A program made the translations under genes and the position numbers. Below, piece by piece: positions 25,707 to 37,462 of a DNA stretch of 64,000 nt. The notes under the pieces were generated by a model. That model was not told the DNA's origin. It made no database searches and saw only the letters and a list, made by a program, of their open reading frames with translations. How positions within the stretch are numbered: the stretch's first letter is position 1; each line of letters opens with the position of its first letter. Where the stretch lies: positions 9,320,536 through 9,384,535 of the forward strand of contig NC_064534.1 of NCBI RefSeq assembly GCF_023856365.1. The letters run 5' to 3'. The stretch comes from Brienomyrus brachyistius (taxonomy: Eukaryota > Chordata > Actinopteri > Osteoglossiformes > Mormyridae).

Positions 25707-25850
25707 CTCAGGGTCCCTTCTAGATGGTCCACATTTTTGCTCCCTCCCAGCACCCAACATACCTGTAGCAGGTATTCAGTGGTCTTCCTTGGCTGGGAGC
25801 AAAAATGTAGCCTATATCGGGGTCCCTGAGGACCCGGTTGTGAAACACTG
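25707..25850. mobile_element. hAT-like palindromic MITE, copy 2
   Basis: Same family as 57,233: 'tggtccacatttttgctccc' faces 'ctgggagcaaaaatgtagcc', and the right end is 'ggtccctgaggacccggttg' then tgaaacactg. It is inserted in an old SINE. Confidence 0.65.
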
Positions 25851-26007
25851 GTCTAACCTCCCCACAACCCTGATCTGGGTAAGTGGTTGAAATGGAAGAT
25901 GGACATACATGTCATTTTATTAGACATTTCTGTAAGTCTACATAGTTGCTGTCATCTGCTTTTCTGCCATGCCCAACCTACTCAATATGTGAATGTGTGT
26001 GTGTGTG

Positions 26008-26243
26008 TGTGTGTTTGTGGAGTTTGCATGTTCTTCCCATGACGCATGCGTTTTCTCCAAAGGGTCCATGCATTTCCTTCTGGACATTGTACAATATATT
26101 CCACTCAGAATTGCCACATTATGCCCTGCAAAGGAATCCGGTGCAGGGTGTCACCTGCCTTGTGCTCTGTGCTTAATGGGATACGCTCCAGGCCAGCACC
26201 AGTGTCTCTGTACTGGGTAACTGGTGGGAAGATGGATGGATGA
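26008..26243 (+). mobile_element. old SINE copy
   Basis: 'tgtggagtttgcatgttctt', 'gggtgtcacctgccttgtgc', 'gggatacgctccaggcc' and the tail 'gggaagatggatggatga' follow SINE order. Confidence 0.6.
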
Positions 26244-29110
26244 ATTTCATGTTTGACAGCAAATGCACCGCAGCTAATGTACCTGGGAGAAAAAAGCTGA
26301 TTGCGATTTAGTTGCATAGGTGATATTTTTTTTGTCCAGGGACATGAACAGTTTCATTTCTTTTAAAAGTTGGATGATTTTCTTTCTTTTTTTTTTTTTT
26401 TTTTGCTGAGGCTGTGCGGGCCAAATATTTATGGGTTTTAACAGCAGGGTTTAAACTTTTACCACCAGCTGTGTAGTCGGGTGTGTTGCGCAGTCAGACA
26501 TCTGCCTGCAGCTGGCCAGATGGACTCACAGGCGGAGAGGTAGAAGCAATTTGTTATCCAGCTGTCAGCATATGGGTTCTGGACAGGCAGAAAGTGTTTC
26601 AGACATGCTGTCGGGGTCTCTCGAGTTCTGGATTGGGCCTCTTGCTACAGATAACTATCCTTTTTTCCCCCGGAAGCTTCACAAGAGGCAGTTTGGTGTG
26701 AATAGCCAACCAGTGGTTGCGGAAATCAGTGTTAGCGGCCTAGATGTGTGAATGTGGCTGTGTCATCAAAGAATGTGAATGCCAGAATAAAACGCCAGGG
26801 ATAATCCTGTTATGGCTTGCTCAACTTGGTTGTTCTTTTAATATCTGAGGAAAGCTATTTGAGGGAAGGATCCTGACAGAGGTCCACAGGGAGGGATCTG
26901 CGATTCAGGGCTTAACCTGAGCCACATCCACACGTTTTACCACGAGTCCCAGGTGGGGCATCTATGAGTAAGTGCAGGGGTCCTGCTGTGGGAGACCTCC
27001 CCCTAGTGCCGCTGGGAGATTTGGGCTCCATTCGGCGGCATCGGAGGAGAAAAAATCCGGATTTGGTGACATAAGCGTCGGAACGGTAATGTAAGAAAAT
27101 AAATGACGAAATTGACATCAGTCCGCAACGAAAAGCACACGCATAACCTTAAGTTTAACGACAAATGACTGCACAAACACCAAAATGGCGTTCCGTCTCC
27201 TCCCTGTTTGGTTTCAGGTATAAACTGCATGATCCATTACAAGGCTCAATTATCTTATTTCTTAAATTATTTTTCTGGGAATGCCTGCCATTCTCAGTAC
27301 CTCAGTTGGGGGTGTCACCCTCTGTCACATTGTTTATTCCTGAGTCATCCGTGCTGATTCCTAGATCCACTCCGCATACGTCAAGAGAGCCATGTGTTGA
27401 AGATGCAACAGGTGTTGCATACAGTGGCGATTAGAGTAAAAATAAAGTAAATCAGAACCGAACAAAACCAAACGTGAAAAAAGGGACGGATTTGTAAAAA
27501 GAATTTGTTAACTCGTCGCAATTGCGCATTGTGTGCATGTTCTGGTTGGGCTGCTGTTATGCACCTGTTGTTAGCATATAGACTGCTGGGTTATGTGGAT
27601 ACTTGCATCGATAGTAAAATTGTTTCGTTTAAGTATTAATGGCATCCTTTTTCAGTTTAGTACTTTCCTATTTGACGCAGTTTTCATCTGACATGCGTTA
27701 TAGGATTGGCAATCGTATTATTTTCTTTAATCCAGATCACACACACCCACATTCAGGTGTTACCTGGCTCAGTGCTGTTTTGGAGAGTTGTCTGATTCAT
27801 GCATCCTCAGAGGAGTTCTCTCTCTATGTTGGTCTGTTCCTTGTGCTATGACTGGTATCCCAGGTTGAACATGACCCACATCCATCCAGACCAACATAGT
27901 CCGCACCGCAGCTCGCCAACAAAAACCAAAAACACACTGGCAGTTATGTAGGTGGATAAATTTTACCCCATAATTGCTTTATAACTCTCATTTTGATCTC
28001 ACAGTTTTACAGCACATCCCGCCAGTGTTTGTCTATGGACAATTTGGAACATTATGTTGTCAATACGTTTTCCTTTTACAGAAACATGGGCAACATAAAA
28101 CAGGAAACACAAAACTTACATTTTTCGGGAAGCTGAAAATGTGGCACGTTTGACAAAAAAAAAATGCATCAAAATTATGCTGTAGAAGTATTTTCCCTCC
28201 AAATTGCTTTGATAAACTATGCATACTGATTAGTGGCTAAAATGCACTCTTTGCAGATGACAGAGAATCACTCAGAACATTCTGGTAACATTGTCTCATT
28301 AAATCCAAAAAATATTTCTCTCAGATGACAGGATTTCATCATAAACCCAGATGCAGGAATTTGTTACTGGCAAGTATGACATACAGCCAGTTTTGTATTC
28401 TTGACATCTAATACCTAATTCTGAATGCGATACAGTAAAAATTGTTTGGCATGCTTTGAATTAATTCTCCAATTACACAAGGCCCCAGTGAATCGTTTTT
28501 TTTTTTTGAGGTCCTTGGCAAATTAAAAAATGCAACATTTGCATTAATGTGGTTTAAATTCTTTGTATAAGCCATGCTCTGTTTAGTGGTACTTGTTCTA
28601 CATGATTGTTAACCGGTAGAAAGAAAAAAGTAATTAGATTGCCAGTCTAACTACCATGACCACGGATTTGTTATTTTTTTCTGAAGCACTGAAGCCTCTT
28701 TCAGTTTCAAGGGCAGAAAAACAAGTGGCTTGCGAGTCTGTGTTAAAGTGTAAGCGCCGGGTTAAATAAAGCCATTTAATATGTTGCTTTTCCAGACATA
28801 TTTGAAGATTTATGACAGCAATTTTTGTTGTTACCTGGTATCCACCCCCCCCCCCCCCCCCCCCGCCATGGGCCGTCCTCTTCGAGGGTCATTCAGCTGG
28901 CTGTGGCCACATAGCAGGTCACATGACTCAATGGGGGGAGAGGTTGGAGATGACACGCCGGTTTTGGTGGGAGGGGTGTATCACAAAATATTTCGGTTTC
29001 CCCCTTCGTTCTAGATGTATCCTTTTCGTGTGACCCTTTCCATTTACAGTCAAGAGCCAAGATAAGAACAAGAACAGAAGCAGCTGGGATGATCACTTGG
29101 CATAACAATA

Positions 29111-29113
<3 letters not shown>
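26244..29113. other. no gene seen
   Basis: Unique AT-rich sequence with poly(T) at about 26,386-26,404 and poly(C) at 28,845. ORFs are short and without motifs. Confidence 0.5.
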
Positions 29114-29141
<28 letters not shown>

Positions 29142-29151
29142 AGAGGTGCTA
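29114..29151. repeat. poly(C) tract of 38
   Basis: An uninterrupted run of 38 C. Another run of 20 C lies 250 bases upstream (28,845-28,864). G runs of similar kind are at 21,493-21,513, 39,838-39,859, 44,599-44,612 and 51,246-51,259. Confidence 0.95.
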
Positions 29152-29339
29152 TTGTTCACCTAAAACAGTCCGTAAAGCATCTGAAGGGAGAATCTGGATG
29201 AAACCTGACAATTTTTACAGAATGGCTTATTTGTTTAGCAATTCTTTGTATATAACATTTACGGTATTTTTTTTATTGTTTGTTATTCCCTTTGCCTCTT
29301 TATTGACTTCATAAACACCTGTGACGTGACTGGCGGACA

Positions 29340-30490
29340 TAAATGATTTTGTTGGCAGGCTCCCTGGCTGAGATTAACGGCTGGCCAGGCGGTGGCAGAT
29401 CTAACGCCGGCCTGCGTATCGCTGCGTGGAAATCGCTGTGTTCTCCCGGTGCTGCATTCACGGTGAGCGGCACGGAAACCGAGCGCAGAAACTCGGCGAA
29501 CATCAGACTTCAGTTCGCATTATTCGGGACCGTGCATGCAGATGCTTCCTCTGATGTTATTTCTAAGCACACAAAACAGAAAAGGACAGGCATGAAAAGA
29601 GAAGCAGAGACAGCTGTAAAACTATGAATCGCACAGACAGTAGATATTGTCCAGTTAGCCTGTTGTTCACAATTTACAGTAATTATTACTTTTTCCCTAA
29701 TCAGAATGACATTGCATAATTCCGTCCAAATAATTAATCTTTTAAAAAAACCAGTAAAATGTACTGGGCTTCCCATCACACCGAATGCAATGTAATTCTG
29801 AAACGGCATATCAGCCATTCTTGCTGAATCCTAAGGCCCCATCTGCAGCCACAAGGGACTGACTCTCACAGCAGTTATGAGGCCAGCAGGAGCGGTTTTC
29901 TGGCACATTGCGGGGCAAAATCTTTAAACCAGGAGGGACAGCAACCAGCCCATTTAGCCAGACGCTTATTCTAACGATGTCTCGGTGGGATAACGAGAAA
30001 ACTAATATTTGTTTATTGAAATGAAATAAATGGGTAAGATTGAGAGCGTGTCGCTGCGGCTGGGATCTGAGCGGCAGGTGAAACGTGCAGCTTGTCTGGT
30101 TTCACGCCGCGGATACCGATGCGAGGCGCCTCGCAACACGATTCCAGGCTTTTGGAGATAAATCCTGGGGCTTTACCCCAGCAGATGTAGTTGTAAGACA
30201 CCGACAGCAGGAGCCGCAACACGGCAACTCGTGAGAGGGGGCTCAGATAGGCTGTTTATTGCGGGAGAGAAAGCGGGCGTTTTTGTGTAGCTGTGCCGAA
30301 GCGCAGGAAGCCGGCACAGCATCCACGATCGCGCAGGCAGGGGGACGCGGCCGCCAAGCAGACGGATAATTCGCCGACCGATTTGCTTGCACCGCACGTA
30401 CGTCTCTCTGCACTGCTGCGTGTGGCTTCCAGGCAGCGCTGCGACGCTGCTCTGATCCCGCCGACACATGTCAGTGGTCGCAGTTAGTAC
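29340..30490. promoter_or_regulatory. CpG-rich patch, candidate CpG island
   Basis: CpG dinucleotides are dense in two blocks, about 29,370-29,540 and 30,040-30,485 (roughly 45 CpGs in the latter by eye, including gcggccgc, cgcgcag and cgccgcgg), while the surrounding DNA is CpG-poor. No exon, start codon context or known protein is visible on either strand. A promoter of a non-coding transcript or a regulatory island of the old gene is possible. Confidence 0.45.
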
Positions 30491-30614
30491 TGTGACCCAC
30501 ACTTTCTCCCTCTCTCAGAAATGAGATGTTTTAGGTTAATAAACCCAACAGGTTGGCAGAAACTATGAGCTAGAATGGGCCGTCGATTGGACCTGCATGT
30601 TTATGCTTTTGTAA

Positions 30615-30885
30615 ATCCATCCATTTTATAACCTCTTACCCCGATCGGTGGGCTGGAGCCCACCAGATAAAATAAGACATAAGGCTGGGGTATTCCCTGG
30701 GTGGGGATGCCAGTATATCACAGGGCACAACTAAGGGACACCTGTTAACCTAATTGCATGCCTTGGATTGCCCAGGGAATCCCATGTGACATAGGGAGGG
30801 CACACAGACACCAAACAAGGTGGTCCTCAAATCCCTCCAGCCCTGGGGGCGCGAGGCATCAGCACTGGCCACCAAGTCACCCTGC
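30615..30885 (-). mobile_element. old SINE copy, antisense
   Basis: 'aaatccatccattttataac', 'ggctggagcccac', 'ggatgccagtatatcacagg', 'cctaattgcatgcc' and the head-like 'gcatcagcactggccaccaa' follow SINE order on the minus strand. Confidence 0.6.
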
Positions 30886-31444
30886 TTCTGCTTTTGCCTC
30901 CACTTAGGTACTCTCGCAGCCGCTCATTTTAAATGCTGCTTAATCCACATGCATTTTTGCTCGAAGTCCTGCATCTGGATGGGAGATTAGATAATAAACT
31001 CTGGCTGGGGAAGCTTTGAGTCTGATCCCTCAAATCAGTCCCAGAAAATGCATGCTTAATCTCCTCCCTGTCGAAGATGAGACAATACTTTGGTAACAGT
31101 TACTGGAAATCATGAATATATACTAAGTAAAAGCAGTGTGGGGGGTGGTTATAATGATCGAAAGGGAAAATATCTGAATTATCTGCACCGCTAACATACT
31201 GAAATGGTAACAGTATTCATTTCTGATTTGGACTAATTACATTTAGCATTATAGGAGTGTCTGTTTTGAGCCACTCTTCACTGGTAAACAGACATGTGAC
31301 TGGCTAATCCTACCCCACCACCTAACGGGCCTGGTGGCTGCACTGGAGAGCAAAGACACTGTGTGTCAACTGGAGCCACACTGGCGCCCTGGGGGCAGTA
31401 TATGGATAAACGCCAGCCAAAGGGATGTTGTGGGCCAGTTTCCC

Positions 31445-32440
31445 ATGGTCAGTAACGGTCCTAGCCGATGAGGTGCCCTAGACGAGCATCAGCGCCGGCA
31501 CCCTCCCTCCCAGGCATAGAGAAATTGGCTGCCAAGTCGGCGTCCTCTAAGAAGTTGGCGCCCTAAGCGGCCGCCTATGTCTCCTGTAAGATCGACCGCC
31601 CTTGAGTTTAATTAATTTAAGTATAAGAATAATTTAAACATAACTGAAATAACAGCATTACTTGATTTTAATGAAGAATTTAGCAATTAACATAATTATA
31701 ATTAAAAGCATATGTTTGTAAGGATCTTTCTAGTATTTCTATGGCGGAACTAATCTTGCGTTTGGGTTGGGGTTTGTTCAGTTTTGTTGGTAACATTTTC
31801 GTTTTGCTCAGTTGAGTGCAGCACTTGTTATGCGGCTGAGAAAGTGTTTTAATTTATAAATGTCAATATGCATGGAGATTGGAGTTATTGTATAAGCTGC
31901 AGTCATAAGTTTTCTTCAACTCCTCCTGAATTAACGCGGCCAATGAGGTACGAGATTTTATGTCCATTTTGCAATTTGAAAGTTAATGGCGTAAGCGAGC
32001 TGTATTTATGTTTGTGTTTGGTTATTTTTAGGAAAATGCCTGTTTTTACCGATTCATTTTATGATTTATGTGCTTTATTTCATCTAGTTCTCACGGCATG
32101 CTAGACCGGATGGATATGCGAATAAATGCCAGTGATCGGAGATCAATCTTGTGTTCGTGTTCGTTATTGAGGGGAGTTACAAGGGGGGCGGCGCGGTGGC
32201 CTCATAAGAAAGTTACTTATCATTATTATTACTACTACCACTACTACGTAATAGGCTTTGCTGAGCAGGTAAATTCATGTAGACTTGTTCTTTTCATATT
32301 AAGACACATTAATACCAACTAGTTTTAAGAATAGTGGAATGTTACACTTTTTTTTCTTCCTCCGTTTGTGGCGTCCCCAGAATGGATGGATGATTGGCGC
32401 CCTTAGCATTTGCCTAGATTGCCTATGCCACGGGCTGGTT
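31445..32440. mobile_element. probable non-autonomous DNA transposon
   Basis: The left end has 'cggtcctagccgatgaggtg' and 'gttggcgccctaagcggccg'. The right end has 'ttggcgcccttagcatttgc' and 'gcctatgccacgggctgg'. Such GGCGCCCTA-type ends are known from fish repeats, and the two ends face each other as imperfect inverted repeats. The interior is AT-rich and shows no recognisable transposase. Confidence 0.4.
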
Positions 32441-33725
32441 ACAGTAGCTTCCTCTGTGTCTCTGCTGTTAGGACACATGTTGTTAGCATCCATCCATTGC
32501 CTAATGCACAGTCTGTTGTACTTACATCTTATATGCATTCCTACAGTTAGTGTGCATATGGTGAAGATATATGCTTCAATGCACATATGTCAGCCTACTT
32601 ATGCATGTAGTTTTCATGCGTACAATTAACGTACAAATGGAGAGCTCATGTATTATTAGCGTTTAACGTTTAACTGCATCCTCAAACACAGTGGGATTGA
32701 CCCGTTTGCCAAATCAGTAGCTTAATTTAGCAGGGGTCTGTTTGCAATACCCCATTTGGTTCAAATAGCATGCCGCGTCACTGCCCTTTTACTCGACGCT
32801 TCCACGATTGGCCTGATCAATTCCTGTTTATTTTTATTGCTTTATTTTATTTGGTAGCCTATATCAGTATGTGAAATAATCTTAGCTGCTAAGAAAAAAA
32901 TGTGCTACATTAGCCACCTCTGAAACACCGCAAATTGGTTTATTGAACACGGAAAACAGATGCATTTGAAATATTGGGTATTATGGGAATTCAGTAGTAT
33001 AATATGCTCCTTATTTATTACAAGAATAATCTATAAAGTAGAAAGCTCGTGCTTTCGCATTTTGTCTTCTGTTTCTGCCGTTTCAATTAAAGCACGTAAA
33101 TTGTAATTTTATGCGGTTTCCAGTGTCTCACGTAGATACCATTCTCCTTTTCAGAGCACAAACTGAAAATTGGGTACCTCATCTTTTCAGGCAAATTTCA
33201 CAATGTCGAAAGAGTTGTTTTGAAGAAAGAAACTGGGTGACAGATAGGAGGCGATCAGCACACACGGGCGCAGACGCGCAGCTGCTGCTGACAATAAGAA
33301 GGAAAAAATGCGGATGTTTTTCGGAGCACATTCATTTCACTCGCTGTCTGGGACAAAATGAAAAACAGGAAGGTTTCAGCTTCAAGATGTCTGTTCATGC
33401 TACATGTATAACAATTTTCCTTTAGGATGGGTATCCAGTACAATTTTTTTTCCACAGAATTATCTCTTAACATGGTTTTATCTTTTAATATTTCCATTTT
33501 CTATCTAGATTCCATTTTCCATTTTATGTATTTACATTTCTTATTTTTAAGATATGCTTTCACATGCGGTAGCCCCGCACCGGGGTCCTGCCCCCTCTGT
33601 GTGTGTGTGCAGCTTGCATGTCTTCGCTATATGAGTTTCCTTCTCCCATAGTGGTTACGTGTTCAAGGGTGACGCCAGAGATTTTTGTTTGTTGGTGCTA
33701 TGGGGCCTCTTGACTTTACAGCTTG
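32441..33725. other. no gene seen
   Basis: Unique AT-rich sequence between the probable DNA transposon and the palindrome. Confidence 0.5.
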
Positions 33726-33970
33726 TGGGAGTTTTACTTACACAAATGTCCTGAGGGCAGAAAGAAAAACGATTGGTTCAGAGAGATGACTAATCAGATT
33801 GTAGAAGAGGTGGGCCCAAACAAAACAGGATGTGTGACAAGCCAATCAGATGTCTGGTTCCCACCTCCTCTAGTTGCTTAGGCCCACCTCCTCTACAATC
33901 TGATTGGTTATCTCTGAACCAATATTTTTTCCTTCTGCCCTCAGAACATTTTTATGTAATTAAAACTCCC
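33726..33970. repeat. long imperfect palindrome (foldback/MITE-like)
   Basis: The left arm 33,726-33,816 and right arm 33,881-33,970 are reverse complements over about 90 bp with few mismatches (for example gattgtagaagaggtgggcc facing ggcccacctcctctacaatc). The 64-bp loop contains a further 'cccacctcctcta' copy. A DNA hairpin or MITE is likely. Confidence 0.85.
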
Positions 33971-34979
33971 ATTATAGGGCTCTGAAATTTAGGGTTTCCC
34001 TTTAATGTGCCAGTTGCCACAGTTTCATTTCTATTGCAACATCCGCTGACACACACATGTTTTATCAATGTATTTATTTTTCATAGTATAAATATAGTAT
34101 TCACACATGAAGAAAAAATAAGTCAAAATAAACCACAGAAATTTCTTAGGGATGCTAAAGGGGTACTATAGCTACTATAGGGGCAGCTAAAGCACCCCAA
34201 AACCCCTCCCCAGTGTCACCTCTGGGTGTGGTTTATAGTGATCCCTATACAGGAAGGGATACCATTAAAGGAGGAAGCTAGGATGTTTCTAAGGGTCCTT
34301 GAGTGACAGGGCCCCTAAAATATTTGGAACATAACTGGATTGTTCTGAGTTGGGGTCCCAATCTGATTTGCTTTCAAGGGGGGCAAAATTTGTATCAGCG
34401 CACCTCTGTACAGATGAGAACAAAGCTTAGGATCAGAGCACAGGGTCGACCATTTATCCAGTATCCCTGGGGCTTTGTTTGGGGGTTAATTAAGGACCAA
34501 AGGATTCAAACTGCCGACCTTCTGATCACAGGCATAGAGCCGTGCATCACCACCTGGAGGGAATGAGTCTGTGCGCTGATGGACACGCACCCTATGAAGA
34601 TTCAATCCTCTATTGTTTTAATACACAACAGCATGATGAGTTGAGTTAGCAACTCCCTGAAAACACAAGAAAAAGCATGTAATATGGAAATAACATGTAC
34701 AAATTGTCAATAAAAATGTGCAAACCGCAATGATAATAGTATAGTGTGAGGAGTGCTGACTTTTTGCTTTTCTCACTAACGAAGGAAGCCTGTACCCGCG
34801 ATTGCAAAGATGACTTAATCTTTCTAGCTAATAATATCCACATGGCCAAAAAAGAAAGATTGCAACTGGTAAAACAGGGAAATACAATTAACGCCGCATT
34901 TTGAGACTCCTGAGGTAATAAGAGCAAGGTCATGAGAAAATCAAAATTACCATCATCAGTGTCGGGCATTTCAGGTCCC

Positions 34980-35490
34980 GACAGATTTTGTTTATACGAA
35001 ACCAGATGAGCATTAAGAGTCACAGTCACAGATGCCCTTTGGTCCATCATCCATCGTGAGCAAATGTCCGTTCTGGTGCCCAAGGGTCACCAGCACTACT
35101 GGGTGTGGTTGGGCACCAATGCAGACCTGCTGCTGCTGGCCTGGTGAGCCACCACTTTTGTTGGCATCAGAAAAGTGGTGGATGGTTTAGTGGTTCAGGG
35201 CAAGAAGGTCAGCCGCCCATTCGGGAGCGTGTCTTCCACAGGATCTCCAGAGACACCCCGTAACCTGTCCTAGGATCCCCCACCAGTAGGGGGAAGAGAG
35301 TACACCTCGGCTTCTGGTCCATCCAAGCAGAGCAGTGATCCGGACCCAACTCCGGCGGGACAGAATGGGAGTTCTGCAGAAGCCGAAGTGACTGTCAGAA
35401 AATTTCTGGATCATCTGTGCACCTTCTTCTTCTGCATCTGTAGTACAACCCACCGATGTGGTTAAATTTAGGGTTAGGGTTAGGCTTTAG
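34980..35490 (+). pseudogene. tmem132d: tmem132d-like terminal exon, duplicated out-of-order copy
   Basis: From about 35,030 this segment is closely similar to 47,398-47,690. Its frame reads MSVLVPKGHQHYWVWLGTN then ADLLLLAW and a stop. GHQHYWVWLGTNADLL resembles the TMEM132 cytoplasmic juxtamembrane motif H-D-W-V-W-L-G-x-x-A-E-L. The copy at 47.4 kb lacks the roughly 53 bases that carry this motif, so the two copies complement each other. It lies upstream of the other 3' pieces (39-47 kb), so it is not in gene order, and a duplication or rearrangement must be invoked. Confidence 0.6.
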
Positions 35491-35534
35491 TGGTAGGGTT
35501 AGGGTTAAGGTTAGACTTTAGTGGTAGGGTTAGC
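35467..35534. repeat. telomere-like TTAGGG cluster
   Basis: A short run of TTAGGG units and a repeated 'tttagtggtagggttag' follow the duplicated terminal-exon copy. At this length it is a simple repeat and not a telomere. Confidence 0.6.
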
Positions 35535-35559
35535 TGTCACAAATCCTATACTAAGAAAT

Positions 35560-36575
35560 GTCCAACACTGACCATCATATGTTAGAAAGGTCAGAAGGGT
35601 GTATAACTAGCCAATGGAAATAAAATAAAACAACCAAGGGAGATTGTGGAGAAAGCAGCCGCCTGACAAAAACTGTCGTAAGTGTGTATAAATGAGGGAG
35701 TGCCCTTCTCTCTTTTGGAGATACTTGATGACTTGTCTGAATGTGCTCTCTGGTAACTGCAGTATCGATTAATAATGAAGCAGAGCCTCTCACTGGTGTA
35801 AGTCTCGTATCTTTAGCTTGCACTCCCTGTGAAGACAATGAGAGTTATAGATTTCATGCATGGAAGCTAGCAGAGTGCCAGCAATCTTCCCTGCATTCCT
35901 CGTGATTTGCTGCAGAGTAGTATTATCTGACACAGGGCACTTTCCAAAGCAGGTGGTGCAGTTATAAGTCGAAACGCTCTTGATGGAGCAACGATAAGGA
36001 CACTAATAGCGGGAAGTATGGAGTCCGTTGAGCTTTCTGGTCAGTGCTCTGGTGTTATTGGCCCATCAGAGATCTTCCGTGATATGAGTCCCTAGGAGTT
36101 TGAAACTTTCCACTGTGACATCGTTGCTATAGAAGAGAGTGGGCTTGGTGCATCTTCTCCTGAAGTCGATAACGAGCTCTTTGGTCTTGTATGTGTTTAG
36201 AGCCGCATCGTTCTATGATCGCCGTGTCAGCCTATGGACCCCGTCTCAGTGATGAGTGCCACCACTGTTGTGCTGTCTGAAGACTTCATAATGGTGTCTG
36301 TGACATGGGCTGCATATCAGTGTTGGGTGCAGAGGGCATAGAGGAGGGAGCTACACTGGTGCCATTCGTGAGGGTGGATGAAAGGCGGGGGCACTGTGTC
36401 ACTGTCTGGGGGCGGTTGGTTAAAAAGTCATAGATCCATGCACAGATGGTCTGGATAAGACCCAAGTCACAGAGCTTGGTGTAGATCCGGTAGGGTATAG
36501 TGGTGTTATAATCATGAAAAGCGTCCGCATGTGTCCCTGAGTGCTCGAGGTGGGTGAGAGCAGTGTGTAGTATGG
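35560..36575 (-). mobile_element. decayed non-LTR retrotransposon (CR1/L2/Rex1-type) reverse transcriptase 3' end
   Basis: The minus strand, with frameshifts and stops, reads in order KLCDLGLIQTICAWIYDFL then TNRPQTV, KTKELVIDFRRR, a V-E-S-F-K-L-L-G-T-H-I-T-E-D-L block, then RSIKSVSTYNCTTCFGKCP and a Q-Q-I-T-R-N-A-G-K-I-A-G block, then LPSLHEIYNSHC. These are the thumb and C-terminal blocks of fish L2/Rex1-like LINE proteins. The catalytic region is not recognisable and the copy is clearly inactive. The exact clade cannot be told. Confidence 0.8.
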
Positions 36576-36614
36576 TTGTATGGTTGTGATGGCATCTTTT
36601 GTACCACCTTGTTC

Positions 36615-36680
36615 TATTCAGGGTCTATTCAGGAACCTATCCTGGAAGCAATGGGCACAAGGCAGGGAACAACCCAGGAC
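36615..36680 (-). mobile_element. SINE fragment, antisense
   Basis: A short block with 'cctatcctggaagcaatggg' followed by 'caaggcagggaacaaccc' matches the 3' part of the SINE core. It directly follows the LINE remnant. Confidence 0.7.
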
Positions 36681-37111
36681 CAACCATCAAGCACATACAC
36701 GTACCAATTGATTGTTTATTGTTGGTTCCATGAAATAAATGACAGCAATTTTAAAACATATTACCTATTTGATCTCAAAACTGCTCATGGTAATGAAGTT
36801 TTAGGCTACGTATTTGGGGGAAATTGTTCAAAAAAATTATTAAATCAAAACAACAAACCACATAATTTTAGCATAACTAAAAAGTTAAAGTGATGTCAAT
36901 TGCTTTGCACGACAAACAAACAATATTCTAGTGTAACTTTTTTTTTTTTTAATTCTCAAGTTTGTGAGAATGACCCATATATTCACACAAACAATCAAAC
37001 TGTGAGCAATTTGGTGGCACTAATGAAACTAAGTGCATGTCTTTGGACTGCAGGGGCCAACCAAGGTACTTGTAGAACACCCGCAGAAACTGCAGGGAGA
37101 AAATGCAAACT

Positions 37112-37113
<2 letters not shown>

Positions 37114-37161
<48 letters not shown>

Positions 37162-37462
37162 TTGTATTCATGCCTTTTTGTGGATTTTCCATTCATTTCT
37201 ATGAGAAAAATCCTTATCCCAACAATGACAACCTTAACCCCTAACCAGCCCTAACCTTAAGCAACCAAATAAAATACAATTCTTTTAGAATTTTAATTTT
37301 TTTTGATTGCAGTCACAGAATTTTATACAATTGACTTTCCCCAAGTGGGGACTGGAAAAATGGTCCTCACAAAGTCAAAGTCATAATATTTTGGAGACAT
37401 TTAGTTCCCACAATGTAATGTGTACCAGGACCACACCTGCACACTGACACACACACATGCGT
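37114..37462. repeat. (CA)n-bounded dispersed repeat, copy 3 (opposite orientation)
   Basis: (CA)n at 37,114-37,160 is followed by 'ccattcatttctatgagaaa', 'aacccctaaccagccctaac', 'ccaagtggggactgg' and 'tcccacaatgtaatgtgtac', and a second, short CA-rich tract near 37,440. This is the reverse complement of the element at 41.1 kb. Confidence 0.7.

Noticed and set aside
35467..35484. Interstitial telomere
   Set aside because: Only three TTAGGG-like units; it is part of a duplicated segment with low-complexity drift.
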